A stretch of 64,000 bases of DNA. It comes from Celeribacter indicus (GTDB taxonomy: Bacteria > Pseudomonadota > Alphaproteobacteria > Rhodobacterales > Rhodobacteraceae). This document shows, piece after piece, positions 16,397 through 25,034 of the stretch. Numbering within the stretch: the stretch's first letter is position 1; each line of letters starts with the position of its first letter. The DNA is taken from contig NZ_CP004393.1 of NCBI RefSeq assembly GCF_000819565.1, positions 2,108,001 to 2,172,000 of the forward strand, in the 5' to 3' direction. The position numbers and the translations under genes are program-made. The notes below the pieces were generated by a model. That model was not told the DNA's origin. It worked only from the letters and a program-made list of their open reading frames with translations, and searched no databases.

Positions 16397-16722
16397 TCGA
16401 GGTGGTTTCCGCGAGCCGGTGTATCCGGTGCGACATCTGCGTGCGCGTCTGCCCGGCCGATGTTTTCGGGAAGGACGGGGAGGGCCTGCCGGTGATCCTC
16501 CGGCAGGACGACTGCCAGACCTGCTTCCTGTGCGAGATCTACTGTCCGACCGATGCGCTGTTCGTCGCGGAGGTGGCGGATGAGGTGACGGGGATCACAG
16601 AGTCTGTCGTGGAGGCGTCCGGCCTGTTCGGCGCCTACGCCCGGTCGCTGGGCTGGGCGAAGGGCCGCGCGGGCGGCTCGCAATTCGACACGACGCAACA
16701 CCTGCGCGCCGCGCAGACGTAA
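16393..16722 (+). CDS. Two-[4Fe-4S] ferredoxin (AprB-like partner)
   Basis: A 109-residue ferredoxin with two complete CxxCxxCxxxCP motifs: Cys 10, 13, 16, 20 and Cys 41, 44, 47, 51. A C-terminal tail of about 50 residues follows (VTGITESVVEASGLFGAYARSLG...). The short cysteine domain plus a tail resembles AprB, which docks on its flavoprotein. Its ATG overlaps the flavoprotein stop (ATGA), which supports a tight two-subunit complex in which the ferredoxin carries electrons to or from FAD. The ABC transporter ATPase begins 17 nt downstream. Confidence 0.88.
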   Translation: MIEVVSASRCIRCDICVRVCPADVFGKDGEGLPVILRQDDCQTCFLCEIYCPTDALFVAEVADEVTGITESVVEASGLFGAYARSLGWAKGRAGGSQFDTTQHLRAAQT

Positions 16723-16739
16723 TTCATGGAGAGCGCCAG

Positions 16740-17573
16740 ATGGATCGCATCGTCGCAACCAATGTCTCGAAGACCTTTCAGCTCAAGCCGGGCCAGTCGG
16801 TTCTGGTGGACGGGGTCGAAACCAACGCCATCACCGTTCTGGACGGGCTCGACCTGACCATCCGGAAGGGCGAGTTCATCACGCTCGTGGGGCCCTCGGG
16901 CAGCGGCAAATCCGTGCTTCTGGACATCATCGCCGGCCTCACCGCGGCGACAGAGGGCGATGCGCGGATCGACGGCCAGCTCATCCAGGCGCCCGATCCG
17001 CGCATGGCCTATGTCTTTCAGCAATATGCCCTGTTCCCGTGGCGCACCGCACTCGAGAATGTCGAATATGCGCTCGAGGTGCGCGGGGCCGGTCGCACCG
17101 AACGTCGGCAGAAGGCGCGTCACTTCCTCAACATCTTCGGCCTGGGCGGGTTCGAGGACAGGTATCCGGCGCAGCTCTCCGGCGGCATGCAGCAGCGGGT
17201 GGCGATCGCGCGGGCGCTGACGACGGATCCGGAGGTCCTGCTGATGGACGAACCCTTTGCCGCGCTCGACGCCCAGACCCGCGACATTCTCCAGGGCGAG
17301 CTCCTGCGGATCTGGGAAGAGATCAAGACCACCGTGGTTTTCGTGACCCATTCGATCGACGAGGCCGTGTTCCTGGCCGACCGCGTGGTCGCGATGACCG
17401 CGCGTCCCGGTCTCGTCAAGGAGATCATCGACATCGACCTGCCGCGACCGCGCGCGCCGGAAATCCGCAACACGCCGGAATTTTCCGTCCTGCGCGGGCG
17501 GGTCTGGGAGGTGCTGCGCGACGAAGTCACCAAGGCGCAGAAAGACTGGGCGCTGGCGTCGGCCACCCATTAG
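16740..17573 (+). CDS. ABC importer ATPase, NitT/TauT/SsuB type
   Basis: A 277-residue ATPase. The Walker A is GPSGSGKS, the Q-loop is in [11 protein letters not shown], the signature is LSGGMQQRVAIARA, the Walker B is [12 protein letters not shown], and the switch His is in VFVTHSIDEAVFLADR. The LFPWRTALENVEY block and the C-terminal VKEIIDIDLPRPR are typical of the TauB/SsuB/NrtD family. It energises the adjacent permease. GGAGAG lies 6 nt before the ATG. It is placed between the ferredoxin (17-nt gap) and the permease (11-nt gap), so redox pair and importer are in one operon. Confidence 0.9.
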   Translation: MDRIVATNVSKTFQLKPGQSVLVDGVETNAITVLDGLDLTIRKGEFITLVGPSGSGKSVLLDIIAGLTAATEGDARIDGQLIQAPDPRMAYVFQQYALFPWRTALENVEYALEVRGAGRTERRQKARHFLNIFGLGGFEDRYPAQLSGGMQQRVAIARALTTDPEVLLMDEPFAALDAQTRDILQGELLRIWEEIKTTVVFVTHSIDEAVFLADRVVAMTARPGLVKEIIDIDLPRPRAPEIRNTPEFSVLRGRVWEVLRDEVTKAQKDWALASATH

Positions 17574-17584
17574 GAGATCCGAAA

Positions 17585-18442
17585 ATGACCTATGTTCTGG
17601 AAAAACATGCCGACAAGCCGCCGCTCTCCGCGGTGCTGAGGCGGGGCGCGGCGATATTGGTGCCGCGCACGCGCGGCATTTCGAACCTCCTGCTCGGCCT
17701 GCCGCTCATGCTCGCGCTCTGCGCGCTCTGGGAAATCGCGCCCCGCGTCGGGTGGATGAACCCGATCTTCTTCCCGCCGCTCTCGGCGGTGCTCGCGGCG
17801 CTCGGCGATCTGATCGGCTCGGGAACGATGGGTCGGCACATCGGCATCAGCCTGCAACGCGCGGCCTACGGTTTCGCCCTGGCGGTCGTGGTGGCGATCC
17901 CGCTGGGATTCCTGATGGGGCGCTATTCCCTGTTCGAGAAGATCACCGATCTTCTGGCCCAGACGCTGCGGAACACCTCGCAATTCGCCCTCCTGCCGGT
18001 CTTCGTGCTGCTGCTCGGCATCGGCGAGGCGTCGAAGATCGCGATCACCTTCTACGCGGCCGTCTTCTTCCTGCTGATCAACACGATCGTGGGCGTCAAA
18101 TCCGTGGACCCGCTTCTGCTCAAGGCCGCGAAGTCGATGGGAACCTCCGATCTGCACCTGTTCCGCAAGGTCATCTTTCCCTCCGCCATCCCCTCGATCG
18201 TGGCCGGTGCGCGGCTCGGGATCAAGACGGCGCTGTTCTCCGTCATCGCGGCGGAGATGCTGGCCGGGAGGTCGGGCATCGGCTACCTGATCTACAATTC
18301 GCAACTGATGCTGAAATCGGCGGACATGTATGCCGGGATCATCACCCTGACGGTCGTCGGGCTGGTCCTGAACTACGTCCTCGTCGCGATCGAGCGGCGG
18401 GCGACGCACTGGCGGCCGAACCCGGACGACACGCCGCACTGA
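17585..18442 (+). CDS. ABC importer permease, SsuC/TauC type
   Basis: A 285-residue inner-membrane permease with about six helices and the binding-protein-dependent EAA loop (KAAKSMGTSDLHLFRKVIFPSAIPSIVAGARLGIKTALFSVIAAEML). SsuC-like features are the loop NPIFFPPLSAVLAAL and the helix TLRNTSQFALLPVFVLLLGIGEASKI. It should form a homodimer with the ATPase. The ATG at 17585 is 11 nt after the ATPase stop and is preceded by GGAGATCCGAAA. The family carries sulfonates, taurine, nitrate or aromatic heterocycles, so the ligand cannot be assigned. Confidence 0.9.
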   Translation: MTYVLEKHADKPPLSAVLRRGAAILVPRTRGISNLLLGLPLMLALCALWEIAPRVGWMNPIFFPPLSAVLAALGDLIGSGTMGRHIGISLQRAAYGFALAVVVAIPLGFLMGRYSLFEKITDLLAQTLRNTSQFALLPVFVLLLGIGEASKIAITFYAAVFFLLINTIVGVKSVDPLLLKAAKSMGTSDLHLFRKVIFPSAIPSIVAGARLGIKTALFSVIAAEMLAGRSGIGYLIYNSQLMLKSADMYAGIITLTVVGLVLNYVLVAIERRATHWRPNPDDTPH

Positions 18443-18556
18443 GCGGCGGTTCCCTGCACGAGCCCGCCCGCCCCCCGGCGCGGACGGGCGGCGGCGGGGC
18501 CCGGCGCATCCGGGACCGCCGCGACCCATCTGCACTGCAAATCGAGGATCCATTCC

Positions 18557-19582
18557 ATGTCGAACGTCTTCACACGACGGGGCGTCAGCCTCTCCCTTGC
18601 CGCGGCGCTTGCGGCCGCTGTCCTGCCCGTATCCGGTGCCCTCGCCCAGGAGGCCGCCGCACCCGAGGTGATCCGGATCGGATCGACCGCACCGGGCCAT
18701 CTCAAGTTCGTGCTGTTCCGCACCAACGGCTGGCTGGAACGGGAATTCGCCGCGGAGGGAACGCGGATCGAGTTCTCGACCTTCGACGGCGGTTCCGCGG
18801 CGAGCGTGGCGCTCGGGTCGGGTGAGCTCGATCTCATGTATACCGGCAACAATCCCGCGCTGCGCCTCGCCGCGACGGGGGCCGACGTGATCGCCGCCGG
18901 CCTGTCGTCCTGGGTGCCCAACAACGAGACGGTCGTCATCGTGCGGGCCGATTCCGACATCCACTCGCTCGAGGATCTCAAGGGCGAAAGCGTCGCCTAT
19001 CTTCTTGGGACCGTCCGCCATTCGACCCTCTCCAAGGCGCTCGAGACCGTGGGGCTGAGCACATCGGATGTCGACACGCTGAATTTCGGGATCGAGGTCT
19101 CCGGCCCCGCGCTCGACCGTGGCGATGTCAGCGCGATCGTCGAGACGCGGGCCACCGTCCAGTCGCTGATCGACAGCGGCTTCGCAAGGGTGATCTTCGA
19201 CGCCGGCGAATATCCGGAATGGTCCGTGCCTTTCCCGATCACGGTGAGCGGCACCTTCGCGCGCAATCATCCGGAGATCCTGACCCGTCTGCTCGCCCAG
19301 GATATCCGCCTGTCCCGCTGGGTCGACGAGAATCCCGAAGAGACCATCCGCCTCTTCGTCGAGGGGACGGGCCGCGACGAGGCGGCCACGCGCGAGACCT
19401 ATCCGGACGGTGTCTTCCATCAGTCCCCCGAGTTCACGCCCGAGGCGGTCGAGGCGCTGCGGTCCGAGGCGACGTTCATGACCGAGAACGATCTTCTCCA
19501 GGGAACCATCGACTATGACAGCTGGATCGACACCAGCTATTACGAGGCGGCCCTGAAACTGCTGGACAGCCAGACCAACTGA
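18557..19582 (+). CDS. ABC importer substrate-binding protein, SsuA/NMT1 type
   Basis: A 341-residue periplasmic binding protein with a signal peptide of about 30 residues ending at GALAQ. It has the two-lobed SsuA/NrtA-like pattern: IRIGSTAPGHLKFVLFRTNGWLEREFAAEG, FDGGSAASVALGSGELDLMYTGNNPAL and LKGESVAYLLGTVRHSTLSKALETVGL. The GSGELD segment and the GTVRHSTL loop line the ligand cleft in relatives that bind aliphatic sulfonates. A 114-nt gap separates it from the permease, and a strong terminator follows. It most likely defines the substrate that the upstream flavoprotein pair acts on. Confidence 0.88.
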   Translation: MSNVFTRRGVSLSLAAALAAAVLPVSGALAQEAAAPEVIRIGSTAPGHLKFVLFRTNGWLEREFAAEGTRIEFSTFDGGSAASVALGSGELDLMYTGNNPALRLAATGADVIAAGLSSWVPNNETVVIVRADSDIHSLEDLKGESVAYLLGTVRHSTLSKALETVGLSTSDVDTLNFGIEVSGPALDRGDVSAIVETRATVQSLIDSGFARVIFDAGEYPEWSVPFPITVSGTFARNHPEILTRLLAQDIRLSRWVDENPEETIRLFVEGTGRDEAATRETYPDGVFHQSPEFTPEAVEALRSEATFMTENDLLQGTIDYDSWIDTSYYEAALKLLDSQTN

Positions 19583-19609
19583 GATCAGAGACAGAACAGC
19601 ACCACGCGG

Positions 19610-19635
19610 AGAGGCCGGCCGATGCCGGCCTCTTT
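19610..19635 (+). terminator. Rho-independent-type terminator after the importer operon
   Basis: A perfect 10-bp stem, AGAGGCCGGC/GCCGGCCTCT, with the 4-nt loop CGAT, running into TTT (the last base pairs are A-T). It is placed 27 bp after the binding-protein stop and 25 bp before the MFS gene start, so the exporter is either read through or has its own weak promoter. Confidence 0.75.
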
Positions 19636-19659
19636 CAACCGACATCTGGAACGGTCTTC

Positions 19660-21102
19660 ATGTCATCGGACGTACACGGGACGCCATCGTCTTCGCGCAT
19701 CGCGCAGCTCGTCGCACTGGCCTTCTTCATCCAGCTGCTCGACAGCACCATCATCGCCACCTCGCTGCCGCATATGGCGCTCGACTTCGGGGTGGACGCC
19801 GTCGCGATGAGCATCGGCATCACCACCTTTCTGCTGGCGATGGCCCTGGTCATCCCGGCCTCGGGCTGGCTGGCGGAGCGATGGGGGTCGAAGCGGGTCC
19901 TGATCTTTTCCGTCAGCCTGTTCACGCTCGCCTCGCTTGTCTGCGGCGTGTCCGGGGGGCTCGAAAGCTTCATCCCGGCGCGGATGGCACAGGGGGCGGC
20001 GGCCGGGCTGATGGCGCCGGTGGGCCGGTTGCTCGTCCTGCGACATGCGCCGAAATCCGAGCTGATGCGCGCCATCGCGACGATCACCTGGCCCGCGCTG
20101 TTCGCCCCCGTCATCGGGCCCGTCCTGGGCGGCTGGATCACAGAAACCGTGGGCTGGCAGTGGAATTTCTACATCAACCTGCCGCTGGGCTTGCTGTCCG
20201 CGCTGCTGTTCTGGAAGATCGTGCCGCAGGACCGGCCCGGCGAAGGGCGGCGGTTCGACGGGCGGGGCTTCGTCCTCTGCGGCCTGTCGATGGTGCTCGT
20301 GCTCGGCGGGCTGGAGGCGCTGGTCGGAGGCTTCACCGCGCTGCCCGTCCTGCTGATGCTGCCCGCCGGTCTCGGCCTTGCGGTGCTGACCGTCCTGCAT
20401 CTCCGGCGGGCTCCCGTGCCGCTGCTCGATCTGTCGGTCTGCGGCGTGACCTCGTTCCGGATGGCGACGATCACGGCGGGCATGTTCGGTCGCATCACGA
20501 TCAATGCCACGCCCTTCCTGCTGCCGCTCCTGTGTCAGGTGGGCTTCGGCCTGACGGCGGTCGAGGCGGGACAGCTTCTGCTGGTCTATTTCCTCGGCAA
20601 CCTCGTGATGAAATCGGTGACCACACCGCTGTTGCGGCACTTCGGCTTCCGCCAGGTGCTGGTGGTGAACGGGTTGGGCTCCGCCCTCTGTGTCGGCGCC
20701 CTGGGGTTCGTCGATCCGACGGCGTCGGTCCTCTCCCTCTATCCGATGCTCTTCACGGCGGGGGCGACGCGGTCGCTGCATTTCACGGCGCTGAACACCT
20801 TCGCCTTCGCGGATATTCCTCCAGAAGCGCGCACCACCTCGACCACGCTCGCCGCGATGGCCCAGCAGTTCGCGATGCTGCTCGGCGTCGCCCTGCCGGT
20901 CCTGCTGATCCGACTTGTCACCCTGACCGGCGGTGCCGGCCGGGAGGCGGCCTTTCCCTTCCAGATCGCCTTTGCGGGCATGTCTCTCCTCGGCGTCCTG
21001 TCGGCGCTGGCCTTCACGGGGCTCGCGCAGGATGCCGGACGGGAGGTGACGGCGCGCCACGATGTCCGCGCCGACAAGGGCAAGACGCCGGGGCGGGCGT
21101 AA
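19660..21102 (+). CDS. MFS exporter, DHA2 (EmrB/QacA-like) family, 14 TM
   Basis: A 480-residue membrane protein. FFIQLLDSTIIATSLPHMALDFG is the classic first helix of the DHA2 drug:H+ antiporter group, followed by the motif-A-like GWLAERWGSKRVLIFSVSLFTLASLVCG and the motif-C-like helix ALFAPVIGPVLGGWITETVGWQWNFYINLP. Fourteen segments are expected from the hydrophobic pattern. It should export a toxic or end-product compound with proton coupling. It lies after the sulfonate-type importer but beyond a terminator, so a joint role (expelling a by-product) is only inferred. The ribosome binding site is weak. Confidence 0.85.
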   Translation: MSSDVHGTPSSSRIAQLVALAFFIQLLDSTIIATSLPHMALDFGVDAVAMSIGITTFLLAMALVIPASGWLAERWGSKRVLIFSVSLFTLASLVCGVSGGLESFIPARMAQGAAAGLMAPVGRLLVLRHAPKSELMRAIATITWPALFAPVIGPVLGGWITETVGWQWNFYINLPLGLLSALLFWKIVPQDRPGEGRRFDGRGFVLCGLSMVLVLGGLEALVGGFTALPVLLMLPAGLGLAVLTVLHLRRAPVPLLDLSVCGVTSFRMATITAGMFGRITINATPFLLPLLCQVGFGLTAVEAGQLLLVYFLGNLVMKSVTTPLLRHFGFRQVLVVNGLGSALCVGALGFVDPTASVLSLYPMLFTAGATRSLHFTALNTFAFADIPPEARTTSTTLAAMAQQFAMLLGVALPVLLIRLVTLTGGAGREAAFPFQIAFAGMSLLGVLSALAFTGLAQDAGREVTARHDVRADKGKTPGRA

Positions 21103-21212
21103 GCGGCAGGCATCCCGTGATCCGGTGACCCCGGACCGGGCCGCTGCGCGCGCGGGCGCCGCCGGTCCAGCCCGGCGCCGGCACAGCCTCCGCGGGGCCG
21201 GCCGCCGGGGCA

Positions 21213-21232
21213 GGGGGCGCCGTTCCGCCCCC
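21213..21232. terminator. GC hairpin between convergent MFS and shikimate-DH-like genes
   Basis: A 7-bp perfect stem, GGGGGCG/CGCCCCC, with a 6-nt loop, in the 138-bp gap between two convergent genes and 9 bp from the minus-strand gene's stop. There is no T run. It may act as a terminator on either strand. Confidence 0.4.
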
Positions 21233-21240
21233 CGCGGGAT

Positions 21241-22041
21241 CTATGTCCAGGCGTCCTCGAGGAAATCGCACATGACGTCCAGGACCGCGACCACCATCGC
21301 GTCGCCATCGGCGGTCCTGCAACCGGCCTCGCGGGCGGCCTTGATGAGCGGTGTCTGGCCATGGCCCGCGACGACGTCGCCGACGAAGGTCGCGGCGTCG
21401 AGCTTTGCCGGGTCCAGCGGCAGCGGGTCGCCCTCGGCCATGCCCATGGGGGTCGCGTTGCTGACGAGGTCGAACCCGGTGGGATCGCTGGTCCCGGTCC
21501 TGACGCGGTCGCCGGCCTTCTCCTTCAGCAGTCGGACGATCTTCTGCGCGCGGCTGTCGTCGGCATCATGCACGACCACCTCCCTCGCGCCGTGGTCGAG
21601 CATCGAGATGACGATGGCGCTGCCCGCGCCGCCGGCGCCCAGCACCAGCACCCGCGCGCCCTCCACCCTGGCGCCGTTGTCGATCTGCGCCTTGACGAAG
21701 GCATCGCCATCCGTCGTGTGGCCATGCCAGGAGCCGTCGCTGTTGCGGCGCAGGGCGCTGACCACGCCGATCAGGCGCGAGGTCTCCGAGACGGTCGCGC
21801 AATACTGGCGGCCGGTGACCTTGTGCGGCATGGTCAGGCAGATGCCGTCCACATTGCCGGTGGCCGCGAGGCCGTCCATCACCACCTTGAGCTTTCCATC
21901 CGGCACTTCCATCGGCAGCGAGATGCAGTTCATCCCGCGCTCGGCCATGTGCTTGCTCAGCCAGTCGGGTGAGCGGGCGTAGATGATCGGGTCTCCGAGA
22001 AGCGGGAAAAGCCGGGTCCGGCCGTTGAGGTTGATCGTCAT
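21241..22041 (-). CDS. Shikimate dehydrogenase-like NAD(P)-dependent oxidoreductase
   Basis: A 266-residue protein of the AroE fold. An N-terminal substrate domain has the catalytic Lys74 (LTMPHKV) and Asp111 (TTDGDAF). The Rossmann domain has VLVLGAGGAGSA at 131-142, and the C-terminal part has NATPMGM. The AroE substrate motif HSxSP is YARSP here, so the first shikimate-binding Ser is Ala22, and the usual NTDG is TTDG. The substrate is therefore probably not plain shikimate; a related hydroxy acid or amino acid is possible. It is the last gene of a TRAP operon on the minus strand (120-nt gap after dctM), which suggests that it oxidises the imported compound. It is unlikely to be the biosynthetic AroE. 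Confidence 0.8.
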   Translation of the reverse strand: MTINLNGRTRLFPLLGDPIIYARSPDWLSKHMAERGMNCISLPMEVPDGKLKVVMDGLAATGNVDGICLTMPHKVTGRQYCATVSETSRLIGVVSALRRNSDGSWHGHTTDGDAFVKAQIDNGARVEGARVLVLGAGGAGSAIVISMLDHGAREVVVHDADDSRAQKIVRLLKEKAGDRVRTGTSDPTGFDLVSNATPMGMAEGDPLPLDPAKLDAATFVGDVVAGHGQTPLIKAAREAGCRTADGDAMVVAVLDVMCDFLEDAWT

Positions 22042-22161
22042 GGGGGCACTCCTTTCGGGATCGGGTCCGCAATCCGCGTGCCATCGGCGCTGGCGCGCGG
22101 CCGGCCGGTGGTTCTTTTCGTGCTCTGTCCGGCCCCGGTGGCCGGTCCCGTCCGCAGGGCG

Positions 22162-23409
22162 TCAGAGGGCGAGCGGCAGGAAGGCGATCAGCAGGTAGAC
22201 GAGCAGCAGCACCGCGAGATAGGGCAGCACCGCCCGCGTGATCCGCTCGATCGGCAGCCCCGCCGTGGTCGAGGCGACGAAGAGGTTGATCGCGACCGGC
22301 GGGGTGACCATGCCGATGGCCAGACCGACGACGATGATGATCCCGAAATGCACCGTGCCGAGGCCGAGCTGGGCGGCGAGCGGCAGGAGCATCGGCGTCA
22401 GGATGATGAGCGCGGAGGCGGTCTCGAGGAACACGCCGGCCAGAAGGATCACCGCCATGACGAGCAGGAGCAGCACATAGGTGTTGGAGGACAGCGACAG
22501 CGCCGCGGTGGCGATCTGGTTCGGCACCTGCCAGCTCGAAAGCGTCCAGCTCAGCACCGAGGAGGCGGCGATCACGAACATGATCACGGCGGTGGTCACA
22601 CCGGCGCGGACCATGACGTGATAGAGCTGTCTCAGGCTCATGTCGCGATAGACGAAGAGCGAGACGAGGATCGCGTAATTCACCGCGACCACGGCCGCTT
22701 CCGAGGGGGTGAAGACGCCGGAGAAGATGCCGCCGAGGATGATGAGCGGGGCGAACAGGCCCCAGCTCGCCGAGATGAGCGTCCGGCCGATGGTCCGCAG
22801 GCTGAAGGCGGTGCCGCGCGGATAGGCGCGGCGGTGGCCCTGCACCAGGGCGACGGCGATCAGGCCGGCCCCCATGGCGATGCCGGGGATGAAGCCGTTG
22901 AGGAACAGCTCGCGCACGGATTCCTGTGCGATCACCGCATAGATGATCATCGGCACCGAAGGCGGGATGACCACCCCGATGGTGCCGGAGGCGGCGATGA
23001 GCGAGGCGGCGGAGGCGGGATCGTAGCCCTTGCGCTTCAGCTCGGGCACGAGGCTCGCGCCGACGGCGGCGGTCGTGGCCGCGCCGGAGCCGGAGATCGC
23101 GGCAAAGAACATGCCCGCGAGCACCGAGACGATCGACAGCCCGCCCTTGATGAAGCCGAACATCGAATCCGCGAAGGCCACGAGCCGTTTCGAGATCTCT
23201 CCCTGCGCCATGATGTCGCCCGCGAGGACGAACATCGGCACGGCGACGAGGGCGAAGGAGTTGATGCCGGAGAACATCTGCTGCGGCACGACCATGAGCG
23301 GCATGCCCGACATGTCGAGCGCGGTCATCGTCGCCGCGCCGATCACGATCGCGACGGGAATGCCCATCAGAAGGAAGAGGACGAAGAAACCGGCGAGAAC
23401 GAGGCTCAT
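22162..23409 (-). CDS. TRAP transporter large permease (DctM family)
   Basis: A 415-residue membrane protein with about 12 helices. Family blocks are MFSGINSFALVAVPMFVLAGDIM, the small-residue motif FFAAISGSGAATTAAVGASLVPEL, AASGTIGVVIPPSVPMIIYAV, FTPSEAAVVAVNYAI and the C-terminal IGMVTPPVAINLFVAS. These are classic DctM motifs, and the protein is closer to the dicarboxylate-type systems than the DctM at 8-9.3 kb. Its start overlaps the dctQ stop by 4 nt. The gene order is P-Q-M followed by the dehydrogenase. Confidence 0.9.
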   Translation of the reverse strand: MSLVLAGFFVLFLLMGIPVAIVIGAATMTALDMSGMPLMVVPQQMFSGINSFALVAVPMFVLAGDIMAQGEISKRLVAFADSMFGFIKGGLSIVSVLAGMFFAAISGSGAATTAAVGASLVPELKRKGYDPASAASLIAASGTIGVVIPPSVPMIIYAVIAQESVRELFLNGFIPGIAMGAGLIAVALVQGHRRAYPRGTAFSLRTIGRTLISASWGLFAPLIILGGIFSGVFTPSEAAVVAVNYAILVSLFVYRDMSLRQLYHVMVRAGVTTAVIMFVIAASSVLSWTLSSWQVPNQIATAALSLSSNTYVLLLLVMAVILLAGVFLETASALIILTPMLLPLAAQLGLGTVHFGIIIVVGLAIGMVTPPVAINLFVASTTAGLPIERITRAVLPYLAVLLLVYLLIAFLPLAL

Positions 23410-23960
23410 GGCCGTGTCTCCCCCGCATCCGGCGGCAGGACGGAGACCTCGGGATCGACATCGAGCTCCGTATGCGCCGCGCGGATCGGCTGCCCGGCGA
23501 GCAGGCGCAGCAGGTCGATGACGGACAGCCCCGCCATCAGCGCGGCAGAGATCGGCATGACGGCATAGACATAGCTCATCGAGAGGCGCATCGAGGGCGA
23601 TTTCTGGAAGCTCTGCATGCCGGTATAGGTCCAGCCGATCCGCGCCAGCGCGACGAGGAAGGTGATCGCGACGAGCACGGCCGCCCCCGTCACGATCCGG
23701 TTCAGGGCGGGCGGCAAGGCGTCACGCAGGACCGTGACCGCGATATGCCGCCCCTGCTGCCAGGCCAGCGTGGCACCGAGAAAGGTGATCCAGATCAGCA
23801 GGAAGCGCGCGACCTCCTCGGTCCAGCTCACGGAGGTGAAGAACACCCGCGAGACGATCTGGAGCGTGATCACCGCCGTCAGCCCGGCCATCCCCGCGAA
23901 GACCACGGGTTTGAGCACGGCGCCCAGAAGGCGGTCGATCCACGCCAGCGCGGTCAGCAT
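23406..23960 (-). CDS. TRAP transporter small membrane subunit (DctQ family)
   Basis: A 184-residue membrane protein with four helices. The DctQ signature is SWTEEVARFLLIWITFLGATLAWQQGRHIAV. The middle region carries the two short helices, and the C-terminal helix is followed by a polar tail of about 30 residues. It forms the membrane complex with the downstream DctM. It starts 1 nt after the dctP stop codon and overlaps dctM by 4 nt, so all three subunits are translationally linked. Confidence 0.87.
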   Translation of the reverse strand: MLTALAWIDRLLGAVLKPVVFAGMAGLTAVITLQIVSRVFFTSVSWTEEVARFLLIWITFLGATLAWQQGRHIAVTVLRDALPPALNRIVTGAAVLVAITFLVALARIGWTYTGMQSFQKSPSMRLSMSYVYAVMPISAALMAGLSVIDLLRLLAGQPIRAAHTELDVDPEVSVLPPDAGETRP

Positions 23961-23961
23961 G

Positions 23962-24948
23962 TCACTTCAGCGCCTCGCGGATGCGCGGCAGGTAATCGCC
24001 GAATTTCTCGCCGTATTCCTCGTAGACCGGCTGGATCGCGGCGGCGAAGGCGGAGAGGTCCGCATCCTCGACCACGGTCATGCCCGCGTCCTTGAGCGCC
24101 TGGAGCTGTTCGGCCTCGAGTTCGGCGTTGAGCGCGCGCTCGTATTCGGCGGCCTCCTGCGCGGCCTCGGAGACGATCTCCTGCGCCTCGCCGGAGAGCT
24201 GGTTCCATTTCGGCATGCCCATGACGAAGATCGCCGGCGCATAGGTGTGGCGCGTCATGGTCATGTTGGTCTGAGTCTCGTTCAGCTTGAAGGAATAGAC
24301 CACGCCGACCGGGTTCTCCTGGCCGTCGATCGTGCCCTGCTGCATCGCGGTCAGCGCCTCGGTCCAGGCCATCGGGATCGCGTCGGCGCCGAGTTCGCGG
24401 AAGGTGTCGATATAGACCGGGTTCTCCATCACGCGGATGCGCAGCCCGTCGAGATCCTCGGGCGCGGTGACCGGACGTTCCGAATTGGTGAGGTTGCGGA
24501 AGCCGCGCTCGGCATAGGCGAGGCCCTTGAGGTTGACCTCGGAGAGGCGGTCGAGGAGTTCCTGGCCGATCTCGCCGTCGAGCACGCTGTAGGCGGCTTC
24601 GGGGGAGGGGAAGAGGAACGGCAGTTCGAACACAGCCATCTCCTCGAGGAAGTTCGACACCGGGCCGTTGGTGATCACGCCCATGTCCACGGTGCCGATC
24701 TGCATCCCCTCGAGCAGCGTGCGCTCGTCGCCCAGCGTGGCGTTGGGGAAGATCTCGACGGAGATCGCGCCGTCAGAGCGCTCGGCGACGAGTTCCTGAA
24801 ATTTCGTCGCGGCGGCGTGAAACCCGTCCTGTTCGTTCACCACATGGGCGAGGCGCAGGGTCACCGGTTCGATCTCTGCAAACAGCGGCGCGGACATTGC
24901 GCCGAGGGACACGGTGGCAAGGGCCGCAGCCTTGAATAGGGTCGTCAT
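23962..24948 (-). CDS. TRAP transporter solute-binding protein (DctP family)
   Basis: A 328-residue periplasmic protein. A signal peptide of about 25 residues ends at APLFA, then comes VTLRLAHVVNEQDGFHAAATKFQELVAERS. The DctP core has ISVEIFPNATLGDERTLLEGMQIGTVDMGV. The conserved ligand-carboxylate Arg is in LDGLRIRVMENPVYIDTFRELGADAIPMAWTEALTAMQQGTIDGQENP. The ATG at 24948 has GGAGG 6 nt upstream; the frame stays open further upstream, but without a signal peptide. It is the first gene of the P-Q-M-dehydrogenase operon, downstream of a LysR gene on the same strand. Confidence 0.9.
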   Translation of the reverse strand: MTTLFKAAALATVSLGAMSAPLFAEIEPVTLRLAHVVNEQDGFHAAATKFQELVAERSDGAISVEIFPNATLGDERTLLEGMQIGTVDMGVITNGPVSNFLEEMAVFELPFLFPSPEAAYSVLDGEIGQELLDRLSEVNLKGLAYAERGFRNLTNSERPVTAPEDLDGLRIRVMENPVYIDTFRELGADAIPMAWTEALTAMQQGTIDGQENPVGVVYSFKLNETQTNMTMTRHTYAPAIFVMGMPKWNQLSGEAQEIVSEAAQEAAEYERALNAELEAEQLQALKDAGMTVVEDADLSAFAAAIQPVYEEYGEKFGDYLPRIREALK

Positions 24949-25034
24949 GTTGTCCTCCCAGACAGTTGAAAGAGGGGCGGCGAAAGCGGCCCGTGAAAAA
25001 CCGCTGCGTGCGGAGCGGGGGTTTCGTTCCCAAA

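Noticed and set aside
14744..16722. Calling the flavoprotein/ferredoxin pair a true APS reductase (AprAB)
   Set aside because: The domain pairing is similar, but I could not confirm the APS-binding residues, and no sulfate-reduction genes such as sat are nearby.
21241..22041. Calling the AroE-fold gene biosynthetic aroE
   Set aside because: Two shikimate-site positions are changed and the gene sits in a TRAP operon, so a catabolic or unknown substrate is more likely.
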